A stretch of 64,000 nt of DNA from Pontiella sulfatireligans (GTDB lineage: Bacteria; Verrucomicrobiota; Kiritimatiellia; Kiritimatiellales; Pontiellaceae). The position numbers and the translations under genes are program-made. The stretch covers positions 124,001-188,000 of the forward strand of contig NZ_CAAHFH010000003.1 in assembly GCF_900890705.1 (NCBI RefSeq). Direction: 5' to 3'. The notes beneath the pieces are model-generated. The model searched no databases, was not told the DNA's origin, and saw nothing but the letters and a program-made list of their open reading frames with translations. The stretch's first letter is position 1, and the number at the start of each line of letters is the position of its first letter. Below, one piece after another: positions 23,872 to 32,294 of the stretch.

Positions 23872-24451
23872 GGCAACCCCCCAGAATCAATTGATAGCGT
23901 TCATTATCAAGTATAGTCCTCTGACCGTCTTTTTCTGCAAACACAGGAATCGGTTCCGTCTTCGCGTTGTTATAACACATCACTTCGTCGCAAAGCGGGA
24001 TGAACACCTTCAGAAAATTGGAGACGGTTCGCTTGTAGCGACGGGCAATGGCATCCGCTGGAATATTATGTCCGCCCGCTTCCACGCGTTGCTTCACGCG
24101 GGCGCTCGAAAACTCTGCGCTTGGAATCCAGAGGTAAAACAAAACAATCTTCCAACCTTTGGAACGCAGTTCTTTAAACAAGCGCGCATACGAACGGCCC
24201 GACAACGTAGTTTCAAAAGCGAAGTCCTCGCCGTTGTCCACACGCGATCTGATTTGCCGCAGCAACATCTTTCCAGCTTCCAATTGAACCTGTGAAGGAT
24301 CGAGAGGCGACAAGCCATCCGCAATCAGGTCGGCATTGATGAAATTGCGGCACCCCGTAATTTCCGGCAAATAGCGCAACGCAAACGTCGTTTTCCCCGC
24401 CCCGTTGGGGCCAGCGATTACATAACAGGTTGGTTGTTGGCTATCTGTCAT
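23864..24451 (-). CDS. Zeta toxin-like P-loop kinase
   Basis: A 195-residue protein with Walker A GPNGAGKTTFALRYLPE, then FINADLIADGLSP, the Asp-containing segment of zeta toxins. The core also has FAFETTLSGRSY and KIVLFYLWIPSAE. Zeta family kinases phosphorylate UDP-N-acetylglucosamine or related targets; many chromosomal members are toxin-like. It lies between gcvPA and gcvPB on the same strand with a small overlapping partner gene, apparently an insertion into the glycine cleavage operon. The activity was not established. Confidence 0.82.
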   Translation of the reverse strand: MTDSQQPTCYVIAGPNGAGKTTFALRYLPEITGCRNFINADLIADGLSPLDPSQVQLEAGKMLLRQIRSRVDNGEDFAFETTLSGRSYARLFKELRSKGWKIVLFYLWIPSAEFSSARVKQRVEAGGHNIPADAIARRYKRTVSNFLKVFIPLCDEVMCYNNAKTEPIPVFAEKDGQRTILDNERYQLILGGCHE

Positions 24452-24725
24452 TTTTTAACCGTTAATAAACGTGAACAGCATCTTTTCCGCAGAAGACACC
24501 GCAGTGGAATGTGGCGCCACGGCGTTGCACCGGATTCCGATCCGGTGTTCCTGCGCATGAGTTGTATGATCGAGAAACATCAATAAACCTTAAAATTCAT
24601 CTACCGCTTGCGTCTTCGTGCTTCTTGAACCTTTTCGCGGCCATCAGCCACCCATTCTTCCACAACGCGACTGGAAGCTCGCGTCTACAGTTTTCCGCCT
24701 GAAGGCGGGACTACAAACTTTTTCC

Positions 24726-26072
24726 TTACTTCAACGCGCTTTCAAGTTTGGCGACGAGGATGTCGATTTCTTCTTTGGTCCGCTTTTCGGTGAAGGCGAG
24801 GAGGAGAATGTTTTCCATGCCTTCATAATAGCGACCGACCGGGAAGCCGGCTGCGATGCCTTGGTCGACCAACGCGCTGACCACTTCGGCAGCATCCTTG
24901 GACAGGCGGATGGCAAACTCGTTGAAGAAGCGGCGGTTGAACGCGGGCTCGACCCCTTCGATGGCGATGAGCTTATGGTAGGCGTAGCTGGCGCGGTCCA
25001 TGCACTGGCGACCCACATCAAGAAAACCTTCGCGTCCAACGAGCGAGAGATAGATGATTGCGCGCAAGGCGCAGAGCTGTACGTTGCTGCAAATGTTGGA
25101 TGTGGCCTTTTCGCGGCGGATGTGTTGCTCGCGCGCTTGGAGCGTCAGCACATAGCCTCTGCGACCTTCGCCGTCCTCGGTTTCGCCAACAATGCGGCCG
25201 GGCATTTTGCGGACATACTTCATTTTGGTGGCCATGAAGCCAAGGTAGGGTCCGCCAAAGTTAAGCGGCAGCCCGAGGCTCTGCCCTTCGCCGGTCACAA
25301 TGTCCGCGCCCATGGCGCCGGGCGTTTCGACCTGCGAAAGCGCAACCGGATAGGCCGACATGACGGCCAGCGCTTTGACTTCGTGAATCGTTTCGATCAA
25401 TTCCGTCAAGTTGTCGAGACATCCGAAAAAGTTGGGGTTCTGCAACACCACCGCGCCGACCGTGGCGTCGAGGGCATCGGCATAAGCCGAGCGGTCGGCC
25501 ACGCCGGAGCCGCTCAATGCGACTTCCTGATAATCGACCGAAAGGTTTTGCGTGTAGCAACGGAGCATTTCGCGATAGATCGGGCTGACGCCTTCATCGA
25601 TGAGCACCTTGTTGCGCTTGGTTTGGCGCAACGCCATCATGACGCCTTCAATCATCGCCGTGCCGCCGTCGAACAGCGAGGCGTTGGCCACTTCCATGCC
25701 GGTCAGACGGCAGATTGCGGTTTGGTATTCAAACGCCGCCTGCAGCGTGCCTTGCGAAGCTTCGGCCTGGTACGGCGTGTAGGCGGTGTAAAACTCGCCG
25801 CGACTGGAGAGCGCGCTGACCGCGGCAGGAATATAGTGGTCGTAGAAGCCGGCGCCGCAAAAGTTCACGAGATCCGTGGAATTTTTTGACGCCATCTTAC
25901 GGATATGCTGCATCATCTCCATTTCGGAAAGGCCTTCGGGCATATTCAATTCGTCGGAGCGCAGGTGGTCGGGAATCGCGGCGAACAAATCGTCAAAGTC
26001 GGTAATGCCCAAGGTTTGGAACATTGCGTCCTGATCCTGCTGGCTCGTCGCACAAAACGGTGTTTTTTTCAT
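24726..26072 (-). CDS. gcvPA: Glycine dehydrogenase (decarboxylating) subunit 1
   Basis: N-terminal half of the split P-protein of the glycine cleavage system. Typical segments: FCGAGFYDHYIPAAVSAL, YTPYQAEASQGTLQA, and the C-terminal KATSNICSNVQLCALRA. At 448 residues it is normal. The frame runs further upstream, but homology begins at MKKTPFCATS (26072). Downstream, about 270 bases of non-coding sequence with short palindromes (CACCGGAT/ATCCGGTG; CCGCCTGAAGGCGG) separate it from the zeta-like gene. Confidence 0.95.
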   Translation of the reverse strand: MKKTPFCATSQQDQDAMFQTLGITDFDDLFAAIPDHLRSDELNMPEGLSEMEMMQHIRKMASKNSTDLVNFCGAGFYDHYIPAAVSALSSRGEFYTAYTPYQAEASQGTLQAAFEYQTAICRLTGMEVANASLFDGGTAMIEGVMMALRQTKRNKVLIDEGVSPIYREMLRCYTQNLSVDYQEVALSGSGVADRSAYADALDATVGAVVLQNPNFFGCLDNLTELIETIHEVKALAVMSAYPVALSQVETPGAMGADIVTGEGQSLGLPLNFGGPYLGFMATKMKYVRKMPGRIVGETEDGEGRRGYVLTLQAREQHIRREKATSNICSNVQLCALRAIIYLSLVGREGFLDVGRQCMDRASYAYHKLIAIEGVEPAFNRRFFNEFAIRLSKDAAEVVSALVDQGIAAGFPVGRYYEGMENILLLAFTEKRTKEEIDILVAKLESALK

Positions 26073-26095
26073 ACTATATAACCTTCTTTTTTCAC

Positions 26096-26118
26096 CACGG
26101 AGGCACTGAGACACGGAG
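26096..26118. repeat. CACGGAGGCAC repeat, left flank of GxxExxY gene
   Basis: CACGGAGGCACTGAGACACG+GAG. Its counterpart in inverted orientation, CTCTGTGCCTCCGTGT, lies at 26505-26520, so the two flank the GxxExxY gene. Confidence 0.8.
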
Positions 26119-26120
26119 CA

Positions 26121-26504
26121 CTAGAGAACTAGTCTTTTTATGCCTTGCTTCAGGGTTGAAACATTAAAATTCAATAACAAGCCAACCTTGCAGTTGGTCA
26201 GTTTCATATAGGTCAACAACTGGGCTTCATGGATGGGGGCAAGTTCTTTAACCACTTTCAACTCAACAACCACCTTGTCGCCGACTATTAAATCAAGCCG
26301 AAAATCCTCATCAAGGGAAACGCCTTTATAACTTAGTTTAAGCTCCACTTGGCGCTTAAACGGAACACCACGCTTCTCCAATTCAATGGCCAAGCTTTTT
26401 TCATAGATGCTTTCTAGCAGCCCCGGTCCCCAGTACTTATGCACTTCAATCGCAGCACCGATGATTTTATCAGTCAGTTCTTCCTCGATCAGTTTGTCAT
26501 CCAT
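26121..26504 (-). CDS. GxxExxY protein
   Basis: A 127-residue protein with the defining segment GAAIEVHKYWGPGLLESIYE, then a PD-(D/E)XK-like core (GVSLDEDFRLDLIVGDKVVV, ELKVVKELAPIHEAQLLTYM), including the D...E-x-K pattern. The family is widespread in environmental bacteria and its function is not known; a nuclease-like fold is plausible. Start at ATG 26504, preceded by GGAGG contained in the flanking CACGGAGGCACAGAG repeat. The much longer frame beyond it is antisense overlap with gcvT. It sits between gcvT and gcvPA as an apparent insertion. Confidence 0.88.
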   Translation of the reverse strand: MDDKLIEEELTDKIIGAAIEVHKYWGPGLLESIYEKSLAIELEKRGVPFKRQVELKLSYKGVSLDEDFRLDLIVGDKVVVELKVVKELAPIHEAQLLTYMKLTNCKVGLLLNFNVSTLKQGIKRLVL

Positions 26505-26559
26505 CTCTGTGCCTCCGTGTAAATTGTTCGCTATTCGCTCGCAATCATGTGGTGAAAAC

Positions 26560-27639
26560 CTATCCTCGGGCTGTGCCGTTTTTGTAGAACGGGAGGTCGA
26601 CGACTTCGGCGGGGAAGCGCTTGCCGCGGATTTCGACGTCGAGCGTGCGGCCATAGTCGGCGAACTCGGGTTCGACGAAGGCCATGGCGACCGCCTGCCC
26701 GAGGCTCGGGGCAACGGAGCCGCTGGTGACTTCGCCGATTTCGATATCTTCGAAGAAAATCTTATCGTGCTCGCGAGCGGCGCGCTTGGAGGAGAACTTG
26801 AGCCCAATGAGCAACACCTTGGGATCATCGAGATCAACATCGACGTTTTCTTTGCCGATAAAATCCTTTTTCGTGCTGATAAAGGCGCCGCGCGAGGTGG
26901 CAACGGGGGTGCGGGCTTCGGAAAGCTCGTGGCCATAGAGCGGATAGCCCATTTCGAGGCGGAGCGTGTCGCGCGCGCCGAGTCCGCCGGGTTCGCAAAG
27001 GTCGTGGGCCACAATCTTGTCCCACAGCTCAGCGGTGGCTTCGGTGGGTAGATATATTTCGTAGCCCCACTCGCCAGTATAGCCGGTGCGGCTGGTCATG
27101 AAGGAAGAGTCCAATGCCTGGAACTCTTTGAAACGGAAATATCCAAGATCGGGAAGCATGCACTCCAAAACATCTTCAAGTACTTCGCGCGACCGGGGGC
27201 CTTGTACGTCGAGCTTGGCCGTTTCGGGCGAGAGATCAGCGAAGGAAGTGCCGTCAGAAATGCGGCTTTTGATCCACTCGGCGTCCTTATCTGCAGTGCC
27301 AGCATTGACGACGAGCATGAAGCGGTCGGCGTCGAGGCGGTAGCAGGTTAGATCATCGATGGTGCCGCCGGCAGCGTTGAGCATGAATCCGTAGCGGACC
27401 TGCCCAACTTCTAATGACTGAACATTGCAGGTGAGCAGCTGTTCCAAATCCTGAAGGGCGGTTTCACCGGAAAGTTCAAACTCGCCCATGTGGCAAATAT
27501 CAAATATAGAAGCCTTTGTGCGGGTTTGTTCGTGCTCCTGAAGAATTCCGGCGTATTGGATCGGCATGTCCCATCCGCCAAATTCGCCCATACGGGCGCC
27601 AAGTTGTATATGCTGCTCGTGCAAGGGTGTGTTTTTCAT
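26560..27639 (-). CDS. gcvT: Aminomethyltransferase (glycine cleavage T-protein)
   Basis: Transfers the methylene group from the GcvH aminomethyl-lipoyl arm to tetrahydrofolate, releasing ammonia. N-terminus MKNTPLHEQHIQLGARMGEF and GGWDMPIQYAGI are typical, as are VGQVRYGFMLNAAGGTIDDL and the folate-site YTGEWGYEIYLP. Length 359. It is the first gene of the gcv run on the minus strand. No gcvH is adjacent or elsewhere in the window, and no glycine riboswitch was recognised in the upstream 170 bases. Confidence 0.96.
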   Translation of the reverse strand: MKNTPLHEQHIQLGARMGEFGGWDMPIQYAGILQEHEQTRTKASIFDICHMGEFELSGETALQDLEQLLTCNVQSLEVGQVRYGFMLNAAGGTIDDLTCYRLDADRFMLVVNAGTADKDAEWIKSRISDGTSFADLSPETAKLDVQGPRSREVLEDVLECMLPDLGYFRFKEFQALDSSFMTSRTGYTGEWGYEIYLPTEATAELWDKIVAHDLCEPGGLGARDTLRLEMGYPLYGHELSEARTPVATSRGAFISTKKDFIGKENVDVDLDDPKVLLIGLKFSSKRAAREHDKIFFEDIEIGEVTSGSVAPSLGQAVAMAFVEPEFADYGRTLDVEIRGKRFPAEVVDLPFYKNGTARG

Positions 27640-27812
27640 AAGCCGGACACTCTACGAAAACGTCCCGAGTGTCGCAAATGGAATTTTATCTTAATAGTCA
27701 TTTGGCGTTGAAAATGGATCTAGATCTCATTAGTCACTCCACATCGCACCCTTTAAAGAAGGGAAAATCACATTGAAGTTGTTGCAAAGCCTGAATTTGC
27801 TAAATTAAGCAT

Positions 27813-28817
27813 ATGACGAAGCGAACAACCATTCTCTATGCGCTAGCTTGGGTGGCCTATATAGCCTTCAGCTTCACCATGTTTCCATACTGGAGAATTA
27901 GCGTAGTCATCCCCGCAATAGCATTGATTGGACTAGGGGGATGGTTGTTCGGCACCACAAAAGGGCTTTTGCTTATCCTAACATCCAATATCTATCACTA
28001 TTTCCTAATTAGTGAGATCTATGCCGATATACTGGTCTATTATGAAGCACGTTTAAGCGGAGTTCTAATCATGATAGCGATAACATTGATCGCGGGCAAA
28101 CTACACAATAACCTCCATGCCATCAAGGTGGCCAACCTCAAGCTGGACGAACTTGTGGCGGTGCGGAACGCAGAGCTGAACGCGCTGGCCTCCAAGCTGA
28201 TCGAAAACTCGGAACAGACCCGGGTTGCCTTGGGCCAGGAGCTTCACGACGGCATTGGGCAGCATCTGACCGGCATCCAGCTCTTCTGCTCGGCTCTTGC
28301 CGAGAGGTTGCACGAGGAACAAAACCCAAACGCTTCGCTGGCCGATTCGCTAATCGACCGGGTCGGCGCCACCCATAATCAAATCCGAAGGATTGCGCGC
28401 ATGCTATTTCCCGTACAGATCGAGCGGGTTGGATTTATTCCGGTGCTCAATGAACTTACCTCATGCTTCCAAGACATGGAGCATATAGCATTCTCTGTCA
28501 GAGAACAGGGCCACCTGCCGGAGCTTCCCGGAAAAACGGCCTTGCAACTTTATCGCATATGCCAAGAGACCGCCATCTATGCGCTCGACCACCTGAATGC
28601 CAACCGGATCGATGTGCGGGTGTTTGAAACACCGCAGGCCTACAACTTGGAATTCGAGCACAATGGGTCGCAGCTCGATGAACAACACAACACGTTCCAA
28701 CTGACCGAGTACCGGCTTCAGCAAATTTCGGGGACCTCCGAAAAATGGCACAGTCGCCATGGGCTGGAAAAGATTGTCTACGCCATACCCTGCCCCGAAA
28801 CGGAGCCACAGGCATGA
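27813..28817 (+). CDS. Membrane sensor kinase-like protein A (H-box kept, ATPase degenerate)
   Basis: 334 residues. Four to five hydrophobic segments (about 1-95) precede a coiled coil and a HisKA_3-type phosphoacceptor motif QELHDGIGQHLTGIQLFCSA (about residues 145-165). The C-terminal region where HATPase_c is expected lacks a normal N-box (ICQETAIYALDH instead of an E..xNAxxH pattern), lacks the Asp of the DxG box (EHNGSQL) and lacks a G-box. It probably can be phosphorylated but not bind ATP. It overlaps the next gene by four bases (ATGA), indicating coupled translation. It lies upstream of cstA. Confidence 0.8.
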   Translation: MTKRTTILYALAWVAYIAFSFTMFPYWRISVVIPAIALIGLGGWLFGTTKGLLLILTSNIYHYFLISEIYADILVYYEARLSGVLIMIAITLIAGKLHNNLHAIKVANLKLDELVAVRNAELNALASKLIENSEQTRVALGQELHDGIGQHLTGIQLFCSALAERLHEEQNPNASLADSLIDRVGATHNQIRRIARMLFPVQIERVGFIPVLNELTSCFQDMEHIAFSVREQGHLPELPGKTALQLYRICQETAIYALDHLNANRIDVRVFETPQAYNLEFEHNGSQLDEQHNTFQLTEYRLQQISGTSEKWHSRHGLEKIVYAIPCPETEPQA

Positions 28818-29818
28818 GGAGGCAAAAACTAGTTGTCTATATGGTGGCATGGCTCATACACGCCGGCCTCATTTTTTTCCTGTTTCCCGAGCTAAAAATC
28901 ACTGCAATGCTTTTATCCATGCCGATGGGCATGCTTGCGGCATGGCTCTATGCCTATAAAGGCGCGATCATCACCCTCATGCTCAACATCCTGTTCCACT
29001 ACTACATGCTGCAATACTACTCCAACGACCCCGGCGTAATTCGTGAGGCGTTCAACCCCTTCGGCAATGGCACCGAGCTCTGCTTCTCGCTTTGCACTGC
29101 ACTGCTGAAAAAAACGCAATTGCGTTATCAGCATTTGAACAGCACCCTCGAACTAATGGTTGAGGAACGCACAAGGAAACTCAGCCAGCTCGCCGACCAT
29201 CTGATTAAAGACAAGACAATGGAAGCCGCCCTGGCGGTTGAAAGAATCATCGAAGAGCCCAAACGGCAACTTAGCAACATGATGGCCGACAGCAGCCTTC
29301 TTGTTCGCCAATTGAGGAAGGCGCAACATCCTGACGGCGACACGGCCAAAACCATCACTGAACAAATCCGCCTATGCCTCGAACGCTTGAAGGTATTGGA
29401 GCTCGGTTTACCGATAAATTCGCGAGCCTCGACAAAACCCGACGAGTCCATCCATCAAATTGCCCAGCAATACGAGACCCTTGCCGCAGGATGCACCAAG
29501 ATGGTCGTTTCAGGCAACTGGACAGAGCTGCACTCGGCCACATCCGGGCAACTCTACCCCATTGTCCACGAGGCCGTCACAAACGCCTTGCGTCACGCCA
29601 GTCCATCCCGAATCATCATTGGATTGCAAAGCAATCCGGGAGCGCTCGTGGTCTATGTTGAAAACGACGGCAAGCCCATGCCCGCCGCCCATCGCGAAGG
29701 AATGGGCATTCCGCTCATGCGTTACCGCGCCCAGCGCATGGGCGCCTCCCTTTCGATCCATGCGGGCGAAAAACAAAACACCCGAGTCCAGTGCGTCATT
29801 CCGCGAAACGACCACTAG
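28814..29818 (+). CDS. Membrane sensor kinase-like protein B (ATPase kept, H-box lost)
   Basis: 334 residues, the same length and layout as the upstream gene: membrane N-terminus (VVYMVAWLIHAGLIFFLFPE onward), coiled coil, then dimerisation helices. The aligned H-box reads ERIIEEPKRQL with no His. The C-terminal HATPase_c is intact: N-box VHEAVTNALRHA, D-box VENDGKPMP, G-box GMGIPLMRYRAQRMGASLSI. It looks like a paralogue complementary to protein A. Start at ATG 28814 within the ATGA overlap. No response regulator gene is adjacent; cstA follows after 46 bases. Confidence 0.85.
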   Translation: MRRQKLVVYMVAWLIHAGLIFFLFPELKITAMLLSMPMGMLAAWLYAYKGAIITLMLNILFHYYMLQYYSNDPGVIREAFNPFGNGTELCFSLCTALLKKTQLRYQHLNSTLELMVEERTRKLSQLADHLIKDKTMEAALAVERIIEEPKRQLSNMMADSSLLVRQLRKAQHPDGDTAKTITEQIRLCLERLKVLELGLPINSRASTKPDESIHQIAQQYETLAAGCTKMVVSGNWTELHSATSGQLYPIVHEAVTNALRHASPSRIIIGLQSNPGALVVYVENDGKPMPAAHREGMGIPLMRYRAQRMGASLSIHAGEKQNTRVQCVIPRNDH

Positions 29819-29864
29819 CTTAAAAAAGCTTTCCGAACCGCGGTTAAGTCGCTAAAAAAACCAC

Positions 29865-31559
29865 ATGAACTCATTAATCATCGCCGTCGCAGCCGCCCTG
29901 CTCTACATCATCGCCTACAACACCTATGGCCGCTTCCTCGCCCGCAAAATCTTCAAGATCGACCCAAACGCCAAGTGCCCCAGCGAAACGCACCATGACG
30001 GCATCGACTTTGTCGCCACCGACAAGACCGTGCTCTTCGGCCACCACTTCACTTCGATCGCCGGCACCGGCCCCATCGTCGGCCCAGCCATCGCCATCAT
30101 CTGGGGCTGGGTGCCCGCGCTGATCTGGATTATTATCGGCTCCATCTTCATGGGGGCCGTACACGACTTCGGTTCCATGGTCATCTCCCTGCGCCATGAA
30201 GGCCGTACCATTGGCGACATCGCCGGCGACATCATCAACCCGCGCGTTAAATTTTTGTTCATGCTCATCATCTTTTTTGCACTCTGGATCGTGATCGCCA
30301 TCTTCGGCGTCGTGATCGCCTCGGTCTTCAGCATATTCCCGGAATCCGTAATCCCCGTGTGGCTCCAGCTGCCCATCGCCGTCTGGCTCGGCTTCATGGT
30401 CTACAAACGCGGCAAGTCGCACATCACCTACGGCATCATCGCCACCGTGCTGATGTATGCCACCATTGTCATCGGTGCCTATGTGCCCGTCGATCTCCCT
30501 GCCATCGGAAGCCTCTCCAGCGTGGGCGGGTGGGTTATCCTGCTTCTGATCTACGCCTACGTCGCCTCCACCCTGCCCGTCACCGTCTTGCTTCAGCCGC
30601 GCGACTACATCAATGCCTTCCAGCTCTGCATCGCCATGGCGTTGCTCTTGCTCGGCATCCTTATCACCCACCCGCCCATGGTGGCGCCAGCCATGAACAT
30701 CGATGCCGAAGGCGCGCCGGCGCTCATTCCCCTGCTCTTCATCACCGTTGCCTGCGGCGCCATCTCCGGCTTCCACTGCCTCGTCTCCTCCGGCACCTCC
30801 TCGAAACAGTGCGATGCTGAAACCAGCGCCAAGCCCATTAGCTACGGAGGCATGCTGCTCGAAGGCATGCTCGCCGTCATCGTCATCATCGCCTGCGGCG
30901 CCGGCATCGGGCTCGGCCTTGAAAAAGACGGAGTGCTTTTCCACGGCGTAGAAGCCTTCAACCAACAGTATGCCAGCTGGGATTCCGCCAAGGGACTCGG
31001 TGCAAAGATCGCCGCGTTTGTATCCGGCTCCTCCAACATGATCACCGGCCTCGGCCTTCCCAAAAGCGTTGTGCTCACCCTCATGGGCGTGTTCGTCGCC
31101 TCCTTCGCCGCCACCACGCTCGATACCGCCACACGCCTGCAGCGCTACATCATCTCTGAGCTCGCCCAAAGTTGCAAAGCCCCGGCCATCGGCAAAAAAC
31201 ACCCCGCCACCTTTATCGCCGTCTTCACCGCCCTGCTCCTCGCCTTTTCCAGTGGTGGAGGCAAAGGCGCGCTCGCGCTCTGGCCGCTCTTCGGCGCCGT
31301 CAACCAGTTGCTCGGAGGCTTGGCCCTGCTCGTCATCACCGTCTGGCTCGCACGTAAAAAGATCCCGATAGCCTTCACCGCCATTCCGATGGTCTTCATG
31401 ATCGCCATGACCTGCTGGGCCATGACGATCAACCTCAGCAGTTTCTTTGCCGATGGGAAATGGCTCCTCTTCACCATCGGCGCCGTCATCACGGTCCTCC
31501 AAACTTGGATGATTGTTGAGGGCGTCATCGTTCTTGCGCGCCTTCGGCGTGAAAAGTGA
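29865..31559 (+). CDS. cstA: CstA-family carbon starvation / pyruvate or peptide transporter
   Basis: 564 residues with many membrane helices. CstA signatures include YGRFLARKIFKIDPNAKCPS, TVLFGHHFTSIAGTGPIVGP, and GAVHDFGSMVISLRHEGRTI. E. coli homologues CstA and BtsT take up pyruvate (and CstA peptides). E. coli btsT is controlled by a LytS-type sensor, which makes the two upstream sensor-like proteins natural candidates for control here. No clear ribosome site precedes the ATG. The end is followed by GTGA/TCAC-rich spacer text (31,550-31,612). Confidence 0.95.
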   Translation: MNSLIIAVAAALLYIIAYNTYGRFLARKIFKIDPNAKCPSETHHDGIDFVATDKTVLFGHHFTSIAGTGPIVGPAIAIIWGWVPALIWIIIGSIFMGAVHDFGSMVISLRHEGRTIGDIAGDIINPRVKFLFMLIIFFALWIVIAIFGVVIASVFSIFPESVIPVWLQLPIAVWLGFMVYKRGKSHITYGIIATVLMYATIVIGAYVPVDLPAIGSLSSVGGWVILLLIYAYVASTLPVTVLLQPRDYINAFQLCIAMALLLLGILITHPPMVAPAMNIDAEGAPALIPLLFITVACGAISGFHCLVSSGTSSKQCDAETSAKPISYGGMLLEGMLAVIVIIACGAGIGLGLEKDGVLFHGVEAFNQQYASWDSAKGLGAKIAAFVSGSSNMITGLGLPKSVVLTLMGVFVASFAATTLDTATRLQRYIISELAQSCKAPAIGKKHPATFIAVFTALLLAFSSGGGKGALALWPLFGAVNQLLGGLALLVITVWLARKKIPIAFTAIPMVFMIAMTCWAMTINLSSFFADGKWLLFTIGAVITVLQTWMIVEGVIVLARLRREK

Positions 31560-31667
31560 GCCGTGAGTCGTGAACCCATTTCCCGTCACACCTCAATCGT
31601 CACTTTTCACGCCTTTACATAGGCTCCAACTTCTCTCATAAACAACGGCATTCAAACGGAGACCCCC

Positions 31668-32210
31668 ATGAACAATCTTTATAAAGACATGCTCGTCAAG
31701 ATCGGCGAAGACCCCGACCGCGAAGGCTTGCTCGACACCCCCGACCGCGCCGCCAAAGCGATGGCCTTCCTGACCAAGGGCTACCACCAGAAGCTCGAGG
31801 ACGTCATCAACAACGCCGTCTTTACCGTCGAAGACAACCACATGATCATCGTAAAGGACATCGAGCTCTACAGCCTGTGCGAACACCACATGCTGCCCTT
31901 CTTCGGCAAATGCCACATCGGCTACATACCTGAAGGCAAGGTGCTCGGCGTCAGCAAGCTCGCCCGCATTGTCGACCATTTTGCGCGCCGCCTGCAGATC
32001 CAGGAGCGCCTCACCAACCAGGTGGCCACCACCCTGATGGACACCGTCGCTCCCGAAGGCGTCGGCGTCGTGATCGAAGCGCAACACCTCTGCATGATGA
32101 TGCGCGGCGTCGAAAAGCAAAACTCCTGCATGGTCACCTCCGCCATGCTCGGCAGCTTCCGCAGCGAGCCCTCCACCCGCAACGAGTTCCTCAAGCTCAT
32201 CGGCAAATAG
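31668..32210 (+). CDS. folE: GTP cyclohydrolase I
   Basis: Converts GTP to 7,8-dihydroneopterin triphosphate, the first step of tetrahydrofolate and related pterin synthesis. Zinc ligands and active site are visible: SLCEHHMLPFFGKCHIGYIP with the Cys-His pair, VSKLARIVDHFARRLQIQER, and QHLCMMMRGVEKQNS. 180 residues, normal for the short bacterial form. GGAGACCCCC precedes the ATG. It is a single gene with a strong terminator shared with the convergent rnf operon. Confidence 0.97.
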   Translation: MNNLYKDMLVKIGEDPDREGLLDTPDRAAKAMAFLTKGYHQKLEDVINNAVFTVEDNHMIIVKDIELYSLCEHHMLPFFGKCHIGYIPEGKVLGVSKLARIVDHFARRLQIQERLTNQVATTLMDTVAPEGVGVVIEAQHLCMMMRGVEKQNSCMVTSAMLGSFRSEPSTRNEFLKLIGK

Positions 32211-32228
32211 CATACCGCGTCAGCGCAT

Positions 32229-32268
32229 GAAAAAAGGGTTCGTGTTTTTATAAACACGAACCCTTTTT
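32229..32268. terminator. Bidirectional terminator between folE and rnfE
   Basis: Stem GGGTTCGTGTTT / AAACACGAACCC with A-run before and T-run after, so it works for both convergent genes. Confidence 0.92.
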
Positions 32269-32294
32269 CGTCCTCAGAAACCGAACGGCTTAGT

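Noticed and set aside
26505..27014. N-terminal extension of the GxxExxY frame to 297 codons
   Set aside because: The upstream part is antisense to gcvT; the family starts at the ATG at 26504, which has a good ribosome site.
27640..27812. Glycine riboswitch upstream of gcvT
   Set aside because: No conserved riboswitch core or tandem aptamer pattern could be recognised in the short upstream region.
29874..31589. 571-codon open frame opposite cstA
   Set aside because: Translation is almost only Asp, Glu, Gly and His; it is the complementary frame of a hydrophobic transporter gene.
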